This document shows, piece after piece, positions 24,706 to 33,761 of a stretch of 64,000 bases of DNA. Numbering within the stretch: position 1 is the stretch's first letter; every line of letters begins with the position of its first letter. The notes under the pieces were generated by a model. It did not search any database. It was not told the DNA's origin and was given only the letters and a program-made list of their open reading frames with translations. The DNA is taken from contig CM067084.1 in assembly GCA_034008185.1 (NCBI GenBank), forward strand, positions 37,523,099-37,587,098, in the 5' to 3' direction. Made by a program: the position numbers and the translations under genes. Source of the stretch: Gorsachius magnificus. Lineage: Eukaryota; Chordata; Aves; Pelecaniformes; Ardeidae.

Positions 24706-25402
24706 AGAAGGAGTGTGTGGAGCCACCTCCTTCTTTGGGGTCTCCTCCGGGCTTCTCGGGGCAGGAGCAGCGATCGGCCCTGGGGAAGAAAGACACAGGC
24801 GTTAGGGGCGGCCGCCCCGCCGGCGTTTGGAGGAACGGGGGGAAGCGGCTGCAACGTGGGGCCTTCCGGTACCGCCTGTCCTCCTCAGCTCAACGGCAGT
24901 AATCACGGCGCTGTCATGATGTGAACAGCAGTGAGGCTCATCATCGGACAGGGGCCAGACCCACAAGGCGGGCGGGGGGGGGGGGAGGACGACGGACTCC
25001 TCCCGCCTCTCGGGACGAGGGAAGCATCAACACGCGTGACTTCGCGTCCCAGCCGCCGCACCCGGCGACCCGCTGGCTTTCACAGACCGGGGGAGGGGGG
25101 CGGCTTGGGGGCGCTTCCGGACGCGGCCCCTGACCCACCTCTCACGGCATCCGGAGCACAGCTCCGCTGCCGCTTCCCGCCGCCGTATTCCGCGGCTGCT
25201 CAGCAGGCAGATGCTGTGCCCGGGGTGGGCGCTGGCCCGGCCCCATGGCGCGGCTGCGGCTCCCGCCTCTACGAGGCTGTGCGCCCGCGGAGAACGTCCC
25301 CACCGTCAGGCATCCCTCAGCTGGGCAGCACCGCACCGCGCCGCCACCGCCCCCCGCCCCGCCACCGCACGGCGGGAAAAAGGTCTCTGCTTCTCGGCGC
25401 CA

Positions 25403-25413
25403 CCATATATAGG
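25403..25413 (-). promoter_or_regulatory. TATA-like / CArG-like site CCATATATAGG
   Basis: An isolated AT-only core inside GC-rich DNA. On the minus strand it reads CCTATATATGG and lies downstream of two minus-oriented CCAAT boxes (25463-25459 and 25437-25433), the usual CCAAT-then-TATA order, which would place a minus-strand start near 25.37-25.38 kb. It is one base longer than a strict CArG box. The strand of use is inferred. Confidence 0.5.
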
Positions 25414-25432
25414 GACCGGGAGCGCTGCTCCC

Positions 25433-25463
25433 ATTGGCTGCGAGGATCGCCATTTGTCATTGG
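25433..25463 (-). promoter_or_regulatory. two minus-oriented CCAAT boxes
   Basis: ATTGGCTG occurs at 25433-25440 and 25459-25466, i.e. CAGCCAAT on the minus strand, 26 bp apart. This matches the NF-Y consensus including the flanking purine context. It probably serves the SEC31A direction. Confidence 0.65.
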
Positions 25464-25589
25464 CTGCTTCTTCCACCGCCACTACCGGTTCGCTTGGGTC
25501 TCTTCCCATTCCCACCGTCCGCTTCTCGGCCTGCGTCACGCCGAGGCGGAACTGCGGCACTGCTACCAGATCAGCAACGGCCGCCGCGC

Positions 25590-25679
25590 CCAATGGAGAA
25601 GCAGCTTCCGACGGGAAGGCTCGGGGGTCGCGAGCCAATGGGAAGGAGAGAGCTGGGAGGGCGGGCCGTGGCAGCCAAT
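25590..25679 (+). promoter_or_regulatory. THAP9: three plus-oriented CCAAT boxes upstream of THAP9
   Basis: CCAATGG occurs at 25590, 25635 and 25675, spaced 45 and 40 bp, ending 60 bp before the THAP9 ATG. All three match the NF-Y pentamer with a following GG. A TSS between about 25680 and 25735 is implied, giving a very short 5' UTR. Confidence 0.65.
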
Positions 25680-25738
25680 GGGCGGGCGCGTCCCGTGCGG
25701 GGGCGGGGAGCGGCGGGGGCTGCGGCTGCGGGGCAGCC

Positions 25739-25818
25739 ATGACGCGGAGCTGCTCGGCGCTGGGCTGTACCGCCCGCGACAACGGGCGGAGCCGGGAGCG
25801 CGGTATCTCCTTCCACCA
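25739..25818 (+). CDS. THAP9: THAP9 exon 1 (start of THAP zinc finger)
   Basis: ATG in good context (GCAGCCATGA). Encodes MTRSCSALGCTARDNGRSRE then RGISFH and two bases of the next codon, to donor CA/GTGAGT. Holds the first two zinc ligands, Cys5 and Cys10. The start MTRSCSA matches the human protein. Confidence 0.95.
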
Positions 25819-28800
25819 GTGAGTGCGCCGTCCCCCGCGGCCGGCGTCCCGGGCCCCGCCCGGGCGAGGCGGGCAGCCCCCGCCCGCCCTCGACTCCCTC
25901 TCTCCGCTGCGCAGGTTCCCCCGCGCAGCGCCGCGAGTGGATCCGCGCCGTGAACCGCGTGGATCCGCGGAGCCGCCAGGCGTGGCGGCCCGGCCCTGGG
26001 GCCATCCTCTGCTCGCGGCACTTCGCCGAGGCCGACTTCGAGCGCTACGGGCTGCGGCGGAAGCTGCGGCGGGGGGCCGTGCCCTCCCGCTTCCCCCACC
26101 CGGTGCGTGCGGGTAACGGCCGCGCTCCCCTTTCCCCCCCGAGCCGCGCCGCGTCGCGTCGGTGCGTGGTGACTTCCCCTCTTCCCTCCCCGCTAGCAGC
26201 CGCTGGGCACCGGCCGGAGGAGCGGGTCCCCCGTCCGAGCTCTGAAGCAGCCTCTCCCCAGCCCCCCCGCCGGGGTCACCGCCGGGGACCACAACTACAG
26301 CCTGAAGGCGCAGCGGGCAGCGGGCGGGGAGGCGCGGCCGCCGCTGGAGGCCCCGCAGCAGCAGCCGCGCTCTGCAGCCAGGAGATGCTTTCCTGCGCAC
26401 CAGCCCAGAACGGTGGTGAATATCCTCCGGGAGCTGGTGGAGAAGCAGCAGCTTTCTGAAGAAACCATGAGTTTGCTGCAGGCTCAGTTTTCAGGTACTT
26501 CTGGGGGCGTTTGCTAAGCCAGAGTGCTTCAGTCTGTGCTCCGTCGCCCCAGCTTTATGTATTTGTTAATGGTATCGGTAATCCCCAGCTGTTGGACTCC
26601 TAGGTCCAATGCTGTAGCACAAAGGCTTTGCGATTTGTAGGTTTGGAACACAACAACGAATCCTGCAAAGAACTAAAATCTCCCTGAAAAATTGAATGAC
26701 TATAGTGCTCAGGTCAGACCTGTAACTAAGGCTGTTAAGTCAAACCGTGCCACCATTCAGCTGATGGATGACTCGGGAATAGAGTATATTTAACTAGGAA
26801 AACTTCGGTTTTTGTGCTGTCCAGAAGCGAGCTCTGTTAACATTAATAATATAACTTGAAGAAGCCATTCCAAATTGTAGAGTCAACAGTAAGTTAACGG
26901 CTTCTCTCCTGTTATGTCAATTTTTAAGCAGCACCCACATGTAAGACACCGTCTTTACTCAAAACTGTGGAATGAGACTAGATATGAAAAGAGGGGAAAG
27001 ACGTGTTGGGGACTTGGCCTCAGACAGTGTGGTAGGGCACACACTCCCTGGCTGCTGCCTGTCCCTGCGAAGAGGGGAGGCACGATGATAGTATTGCTGA
27101 GCTCTACGCTTCACGCCAGACTTCAGGACTGAGTGGTCCCAGAGGCTGCCCTTTTGCCTTGTATTCTGCGATGTGTTTGTATTATGCATCACTCGGTTAA
27201 GTTACCAGCTATTTATTTGCTTCACTAAAGCTGACCTCTTTTTTTTTTTTTTTTTTTTTAAGCAGATTTACCTTGTGAGTTGCACAGCTGGAGGCAGATG
27301 GCAGAATACTCACCAGAAATGAGGCAATTTGTTTGTGTTCTCCACCTCTACCATATTGAGGCCTATGATTATCTGCGGAGGATTTTTCCTCTCCCTCATC
27401 CTTACAGTCTGACAAAGCAAGTTTTTATTTGTTCATTCATTCTGAATTCCAGGTACTCATTTAGAAATAGGTGTAACAGATCTGAAAACATTCAGTGGTA
27501 GTAGTTTTTCCCTGCTTTGTTTTCGTAACAGAAGCTGAGTGGGAAGCAAATGTCAAGAAATATTTATACCCCTCCTCTCAGAGAACTGGTCTGTGTTCAT
27601 GCATGTGGGTCACAGCATGGGAATAACACATTCCTCACAGTAACTATTTTAGAGTAAATGTGGAGTTTGTTAAGTATTTCCAGATGAGTATGGGTGTGAA
27701 AAAAAGCTACATTTCAGAGCCTCAGCTGCTGTAGGGTCTATATGTGGTTTACTTCGCTGGGGAGGAAGGAGGAATACAAAATAGCAGAGGTGCTTTACCA
27801 GGTCAGCACATGCTCTTGACCTGTGATGTGCGGTATAGACTCGTGAGAGGGGAGGGATGAGCCAAACAGTGGAAGGAAGGACAAATACAAGGTCACCTAG
27901 AAAGAAGCAGCAGGAGGCAGTATAAGGGAGCACTTGCAGTACTCCACCAACAGCCAAAACCAAGTGAGGAGATGTGTGCAGAAATAGGTGTCAGTAAAGG
28001 GAATCAAACCCCATAGGACTAGACACGGAAAACTTAGGGACAATCTTCTGGAAAAGGGAGAAGTAAAGAAGGGAGCGTGAGAAAGGAAATGATGGCATAA
28101 AGCAGTTAGACTAGAGCTTTGGTTTTTCTCACCTTGCCCCAAAAGGACTCGGAAGTTAGTGAATCTGGACAAGTGTCTGTTTCAAAGTTACAGAAGGGAG
28201 ATATTTCTTTATTGCGTAACTCAGTTGCATAACCCATTGAAAGTAGTTATGTAGCACCTGAAGTGCCATCAGACCTGTTAACAAGGAGCAAAGTTGTAAC
28301 AGCACACAAAAAGAAAGCTGAAGAAACTCTCCCCCTACAGGTTGTGAGTCTCAAACTCCTGTAGTGCTGTTGGAGGACGCCAAACAGATCCACACATTGT
28401 CCCTATCAGCCTGTGGGGGTTTCACACAGCTTCCTCCAAAGAACCTGCTCGAAAGGGTGCCAGGAAGTAGTGGACAGAGAGTGTATTGAGGAGAGTAGCA
28501 TTCCACACGAGGTGCCAAGGCTTTCACATCTTCCAAACTGGATTACAGTGTGGAGAAAGCCTGTTGGGAAGGGGCGCAGCCTGGTGATGCTGGCCATCTG
28601 CATAGCCTGAGTCATACTTCTGTGTTTGGTTTAATTTTTTTTTCCTTTTGTCCTGATCTCCTGTACATTGGAGAGGTAGGAAGCTGCTTTGTTACTTCCC
28701 TCTATGGTCAGTACATTTGTTTGGCTCCCCATCACTATGGTGCGAGAAAAGCAACTCAGACTCTATGCATTAAGAAAGGCAGGGCTGCTTGCTTTATACT

Positions 28801-30832
28801 GTTAGCCTGCTCTACAGCTCCAGATACGGCTGACCATGTCCTAAGTTGTAAAAGGTGCTGACTGTTGCTTCAGCTTTCTCAGAATCACATCTAATCCCAT
28901 CCTCCCTTTTTTTCCAGTTGGCTCTCTAATAATGAGGCTGCTGCAGGCTTCAGCAACAACATTTTTCTCCGCCTTCAGGAAAAGGTGGAAAGAGGGGAAC
29001 AGGCCTACCGCTACTGTGCCCTGATGGTACAAGACATGCCCCTGCAGAAGCAGCGGGAGTGGGACCTGCAGACCCAACGCCTCACAGGCTTTGTTGACTT
29101 GGGAGCAGGCGTCCTTGATGCTGACGAAGCTCCACTGGCCTCAGAAGCGATAATCCTCATGGCAGTCGGCATCTCAAGTCCCTGGACAGCTCCACTTGGC
29201 TACTTCTTCGTGAACAGCACGACCGGCCACTTACTTGCTCAGCTGCTTCGTCAGACCATCAACAAGCTGAACAACATTGGCATCACAGTGCTGTCTGTGA
29301 CTTCAGGCGCCACCGCTCGCGGTGCTGAGACTGCCAGAGCTCTGGGGATCAGAACAGATCCTGAAAGGATTCATTGCACTTTCCAGCATCCGCCCGGCTC
29401 TGCTCACAGCATCACATACTTCTTTGACATTTGCCATGCCCTCCAGCTGATAAGAAATGCTCTGCAGTGGTTCCAGAAGATAGAGTGTCTCAGTGACACC
29501 GTGTGGTGGCAGCATGTGGTGGACCTGGCAGTTTTACAGGAGCAGAGGGTATTAGAGCCATTCAGTCCCAAGTCAGGCAGACCTGGGAGTGAGGAGAGTT
29601 ACCACCTGAAGGTCAATCTTGCTACCCTGTTGTTCAGTGAGGGTGTTGCTGATGCACTGGAACACCTCCAGGAGCTGGGCCTGGCCTCATTCCAGAACTG
29701 CAGCGGTACTGTCAAGTTTGTGCGTTTGATGAGCAGTCTGTGTGACATATTTCATGGCAGAGGTCCCTACAGAAGGGGAATGGAAGTGCCTTTGCTAGCT
29801 GGAAACTACACCAAAATAAGCCACCTCTTTAATGAGGCAAAGAGCTTCTTCATCACCTTAACAGACTCTATGGGGAGGTACATTATTAAGAGCAAACGCA
29901 AACTAGGGTTTTTGAGTTTCTTGCTCAATGCCGAAAGCCTCAAGTGGCTTTATGCCAACTATGTGTGTCCAGAAGGCACTCCTTCCCACCACCTCCTGAC
30001 CTATGCCTTCAGCCTTGACCCACTGGAGCTGTTTCTCGGGGCCCTCCAGCAAGCCTGTGGCAGCAGCAGGAGCCCCACCTGCACTGTGTTCCAGGCTGCT
30101 TATCAAAAACTGCTGGCCAGCTGCAGCTTGGCAGCAGGCTCACGACACAGCAGTGGCGCAGGCAGTATGAGCTCCTTGGACATATCCCTGTCTCGTAGGA
30201 GAGATCTGACCCTCGGCAGTGTTCGTGCTCAGTATAACCCAGCTTGTGGCAGAATGCTGGCAACAGAGCACCCCTATTGTGCAGGCCTTCTTTTGCATGG
30301 CTCTGCACTGAGTAACGCACTGACAGACCTATCACTGCGTGTGCAGAGTGTCACCTGCACTGCGGGCTTCGTTGCTGAGCAGTTAGCCTCTGACTTGCAA
30401 TGTGAGGCTTGTCTTGCTTCTCTCTTTGAGTCAGATGAGAGCAGGGTAAGATGCAGGTCAGTGCTCTACATAAAAAAGTTAGGTGGTGTGAGTCTGCCCT
30501 CAGCAAGTGTGTACCACATAACAAGCATTTCGGAACAAGTCCTAAACCGGTATGGCAAAGTAGGAGATGACAACAAAACCAGCAAGCTATGGCATTTGTC
30601 TCTAGAACAGAAAGTCTTCCAGGAGCTTCTGGGAGAAAGTCCCCTCTTCCCCACCCTCACAAACCATTTATTTGACGGGGAGTTGTGTGTGAACAATCAC
30701 TACACAATCTTAGTAAAGGAAATAACACGATGTTACTTAAACATCAGAACAAACCATGCCAAACACCTGACCTTGAAATACCATTGTGGAAGGAAGGCAC
30801 AGACTGAAGCGATTTCCATCACCACTGGGTAG
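25739..30832 (+). CDS. THAP9: THAP9, domesticated P-element-like transposase
   Basis: THAP9 joins an N-terminal THAP zinc finger (C2CH, binds DNA) to a P-element-type transposase with an RNase H-like fold interrupted by an insertion domain; the human protein (903 residues) keeps cut-and-paste activity in cells. Five exons are seen here: 25739-25818, 25915-26102, 26197-26494, 27266-27416 and 28918-30832. Their sum is 2632 nt, one more than a multiple of three, because of a frame break in exon 2; corrected, it would give about 876 residues. The finger ligands are Cys5 and Cys10 (exon 1) and CSRH (exon 2), followed by the AVPS motif. A helical segment (VVNILRELVEKQQLSEET) precedes the catalytic region. 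Of the four acidic residues I equate with human D304, D374, D519 and E613, three are kept and the second is Gly. Exons 3 to 5 are fully open, which argues for recent selection on the body of the protein. Confidence 0.93.
25915..26102 (+). CDS. THAP9: THAP9 exon 2 with apparent frame break
   Basis: Acceptor GCGCAG/GTTCCC follows a good pyrimidine tract; donor CCG/GTGCGT. Spliced from exon 1, the frame reads QFP, the expected start, but the conserved remainder (QRREWIRAVNRVDPRSRQ, CSRHF, RRGAVPS) lies in another frame. Between the F codon (25916) and the W codon (25938-25940) there are 25 nt in total, not a multiple of three. Read without correction, translation reaches a TGA at 26243-26245 in exon 3. 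Confidence 0.85.
26197..26494 (+). CDS. THAP9: THAP9 exon 3
   Basis: Acceptor CTAG/CAG (a TAGCAG tandem acceptor, so one Gln may be included or lost); donor TTTTCAG/GTACTT. Encodes QPLGTGRRSGSPVRALKQ to LLQAQFS. The DHNYSLK peptide and the helical EKQQLSEETMSLLQAQF match the human protein. The GC-rich linker differs from human. Confidence 0.9.
26495..27265 (+). other. THAP9: THAP9 intron 3
   Basis: 0.77-kb intron ending in the T21 tract. The GC content falls quickly from the CpG island to ordinary levels. Nothing else was recognised. Confidence 0.7.
27266..27416 (+). CDS. THAP9: THAP9 exon 4
   Basis: The acceptor AAGCAG/ATTTAC directly follows a T21 run (27239-27259). Encodes (D)LPCELHSWRQMAEYSPEMRQ to LPHPYSLT plus AA. 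The end is placed at a GC donor (AA/GCAAGT at 27417) because the length then equals that of human. A GT donor at 27453 would add 12 in-frame codons. Confidence 0.82.
27417..28917 (+). other. THAP9: THAP9 intron 4
   Basis: 1.5-kb intron with a GC (or alternative GT at 27453) donor and a strong acceptor (CCTTTTTTTCCAG). No repeats or extra exons were recognised. Confidence 0.7.
28918..30832 (+). CDS. THAP9: THAP9 exon 5 (transposase catalytic region)
   Basis: Acceptor TTTCCAG/TTGGCT, stop TAG at 30830-30832. Starts (x)WLSNNEAAAGFSNNIF. It holds GFVDLG (Asp codon 29096-29098, human D304), VTSGATARG (Gly codon 29306-29308 where human has D374), SLCDIF (Asp 29744-29746, human D519) and DPLELFLG (Glu 30026-30028, human E613). 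LGFLSFLLNAESLKWLYANY is the conserved block before the last acidic residue. About 22 residues shorter at the C-terminus than human. Human numbering is from memory. Confidence 0.95.
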
Positions 30833-31233
30833 CTGTCAGTCAAGTCAAACTCATGTGGGGTCATAAGTACTCATTGCTGTTCCAAGGACTGCTATCCCCT
30901 ACTGAGGCTCAGTGATGGCCAGATCTAGGCAACACATGCAGGGAACTTAGGTGGTGTCTTCCTGTGATTTGGCTGGCAAAACTGGTGTGATAAGTGATTT
31001 GTTGAGCCACTGCAAGCAGTCTGATCAGTTTGGAAGTTCATCTAATCCCAGGAAGGTGGTAGGGGACACTGCAGAGTGTCCTCTGGAGATGCTGGGTGGC
31101 TTAGTGCTGTGAGTGCTCTTGCAAGCAGAAAATTGATGTATCTTCTATGTAGTTGTAGGGGGATCATGTATGCTGACAATTTTGCCAAAGCAGATCTGCT
31201 TTAAAGAAGTTGAGGCAAGTAAGCTTGCAGGAA

Positions 31234-31239
31234 AATAAA
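31234..31239 (+). terminator. THAP9: THAP9 poly(A) signal AATAAA
   Basis: First canonical AATAAA downstream of the THAP9 stop, 402 nt after it, with a G/T-containing stretch about 25 nt beyond. It gives a 3' UTR of roughly 0.43 kb. Confidence 0.65.
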
Positions 31240-31259
31240 GACATGAAAAGAAAATGGCA

Positions 31260-33196
31260 TTCAGGTTGTACACAAGCTCTAATCTCCACTCCTACGTGTC
31301 TCATCAAACAGCTAAACAAGCTATTTTAAGTCTCAGTCCCCTGGAGGGGGGCCTACAATATCAAACTGCACCCCTAAAGCCCCATGTTTCACAAGCAAGG
31401 TAGTGGATACTGAGCAGAGGCTTTTGTCCACAAATACGAGATGGCAGCGCTGAGGCTGTGACCAGGCTGTTGGACTCAGCAGCACCCAGGGGCACAAACA
31501 CCCTCCTCTCTGGGCTGGAGCTGCAGTCACCAGCATACACGGGTGGTGCTGTGGCAGGGAAGTGTTTCAGGTCCCATTGCATGGCCCCGTCGGGTCACCC
31601 ACTGAGCTATGCCAGATGTGGCCCCCATCCTCCCAGAGTTGGTGTGTGTCCTACAGCCCAGGGCACAAGGCAGTCTCCTTTTCAGATGTTGTTTCCACTG
31701 ATTACTTAAATCACAGATTTGATGCCACCAAGTAGGACAGGCTTCTTCAGTCAGTTCATTTCCATAGCAAGGAAGCTGCCTTGGTATGAAGTGCTTTACC
31801 TGGAATGACAAAGCTTAACCTAACTGCTGCTAAATGGCTTCCCTTTGCCATGCTGAACAGCAGTGAATCCAGAGAGATGGAAGGCATCTGTTTCCCACAA
31901 ACTCTGGCTGTTCAGTTACTTTTTGAGCTGCATGTTGGAGATGGGATAAAAAAGGGTGATCTACCATGTCCCAGGGCAGGAATAGTGTTCAGGGTGCCAT
32001 TCTGCCTACCAGTGACTTGACAAAACTGTCCCTGGTCAGTTTGGGTGGTTCTTCCTCCCCTTAGTCCTACTGACTCATGGTGGGAGCAGAGCTGCTGCAC
32101 TCCGTTGCTCAAGCTCTGCTTCAAGCGCAGCAGGACCACAGAACTTCATGTGTTCTCTACTGGGAGTAGCAAACCTAAACCCTCTAGACTCTTTTTCCAG
32201 TCCAATTACCTACACAAAAAGCCATGTCAGAGCATTCACTGCCATGGAGCCATTCCAGCTACAAGAGACTCTTCAGGAAACTATTTCCCTGCCGTATATA
32301 CATGATTTTTAGGACAAACAGCAAAATGCTGTTGAAACCACAGTGGTAGATTGGTTGCACTCATGCAGTGCTTTAACACTTGCATTGCCTAAACTTCCAG
32401 CCCCCATATAAGCTGAGCTGTAGGGAACAGGCACTTCCTTGCTGTGCATTTTTTTCATTGGACATAAGCCTGCTGCCACTTCCTGTTTTCATCTGAGGGA
32501 GCTCATCTTGCTCAGTTCATACTCTGCCTCCTACCAAACGGGAAGCTCTTGCATGAATATCCACGTGAAGTTGTGGATGTGGCAGGCATGTTCACAACCA
32601 TCTCTGAATATCTCATGGGGTTTTGTGCAGTTGCTGATCAGTGAACTGAGGTGGACACCACAAGGAAACAGTGCATTGCATCCTGCTAACAAGCAGTCTA
32701 AAGATCTCGACAAAGCTTTACCTCAAAGTTTTGCCTGGGGTCCTCAAAAAGCTCTGTGTAGCACCCTGCTGTCTTCAAGGGCACTGCAGAATGGCCTTGT
32801 ATGTTTTCCTGCTCAGTCTGAGCCTAAAACTCTTGTCCAGCCAGTGTATGTGGGGGGAAAAAAGCACGCTTTCTCATTAAAGAGTTTAAAAGAAATTGAG
32901 AAATTATCACGTGGGCTCAACTATCTGGTGCTGGCTTGGTTGACACATTTTGGCCCTTTATGAACCATGCCACAGTGTGCCATGAATTGCCACGCATGAC
33001 AGTACACCAGTAACTAAGGGTTTATCTCTGATAGGATTTGATCTCAATACTGAAAATCCAAGCCAGTAATGGCATCAGAAGTGGGCCTACTGTTAAAAGA
33101 TTTATTTTGATATTTCAGTGAAAATCTTCTGTGTATTTACCAGTGCTGAAGGAAAGGAGCGCAAAAGGAAATCGTACTTACAGAATAGTATAAATG
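31260..33196. other. convergent intergenic region THAP9 / LIN54
   Basis: About 1.9 kb between the predicted THAP9 3' end and the most distal LIN54 poly(A) signals. It contains an open plus-strand frame of 174 codons (32439-32963) without family features, judged to be chance. No repeat was recognised. Confidence 0.6.
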
Positions 33197-33232
33197 TTTA
33201 TTTTTCTTTGTGATTTATCTGACTGTTTTATT
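33197..33232 (-). terminator. LIN54: distal LIN54 poly(A) signals (two AATAAA)
   Basis: TTTATT on the plus strand at 33197-33202 and 33227-33232 gives two minus-strand AATAAA hexamers 30 nt apart, in a T-rich plus-strand context. Likely the distal end of LIN54. Confidence 0.45.
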
Positions 33233-33755
33233 TGTACAATATAGAAAAGTGTATTCTTTGAATAGGTCTAGTAAATATAAATTTAATTTTCCTGCTTTCA
33301 GATGCAAACAGAACTAGACAATGAACCCTTGCCCCATTCCCAATTATTTTTATGTAACTGGATGAACTTGACTGTAAATCTTGTCTAGCAGTTTGATGCA
33401 AATGGCTAAGGAATTACAAAAACCAATTCACACATTCTACACCAGGGAGAGGGGAGAGAGGACTCCAAGCTTAATATTTGAGACAGCTTGTTCAAAACAA
33501 AATAGAAGAACTAAGAGCATTTGATTGCACCTTCAAAGTCTTTACAAGCAAAATATTCTCAAGCAATGCCATCATACATAATTACAACTGTAATCTAAAT
33601 TTCACAGGTGTTTTTGCACACTGTATATAAATACACATCACAAAAGGTGCAGTTTAGAGTAAGACACAGAATATATACAAAATTAACGTACGTGAAATCT
33701 AAACAAAAGAAGGCATATTGCAATCTGTTTGAAAAATAACGTAAGTAGGTATTAC

Positions 33756-33761
33756 TTTATT
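33756..33761 (-). terminator. LIN54: proximal LIN54 poly(A) signal
   Basis: Minus-strand AATAAA, 2.06 kb after the LIN54 stop. It is an alternative to the distal pair. Confidence 0.4.

Larger units (their letters stand above)
24330..26420. promoter_or_regulatory. CpG island, divergent SEC31A/THAP9 promoter
   Basis: About 2 kb that is very GC-rich and dense in CpG, in sharp contrast to the AT-rich DNA on both sides. It spans the SEC31A upstream region and THAP9 exons 1 to 3. The genes point away from each other, so this is most likely a shared bidirectional promoter. GC boxes (GGGCGGGG types), CCAAT boxes and G-rich tracts are present; exact start sites cannot be read from sequence. Island edges are approximate. 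Confidence 0.85.

Noticed and set aside
24931..25953. 340-codon plus-strand frame upstream of THAP9
   Set aside because: Same GC-rich artefact. It crosses the promoter and the THAP9 exon 1/intron 1 boundary in the wrong frame.
25306..26400. 364-codon minus-strand frame in the CpG island
   Set aside because: Stop codons are rare in GC-rich DNA. The translation is Arg/Pro/Ala-rich and antisense to THAP9 exons 1 to 3; it has no family features.
32439..32963. 174-codon plus-strand frame between THAP9 and LIN54
   Set aside because: No recognisable motif, no splice or promoter context; taken as chance.
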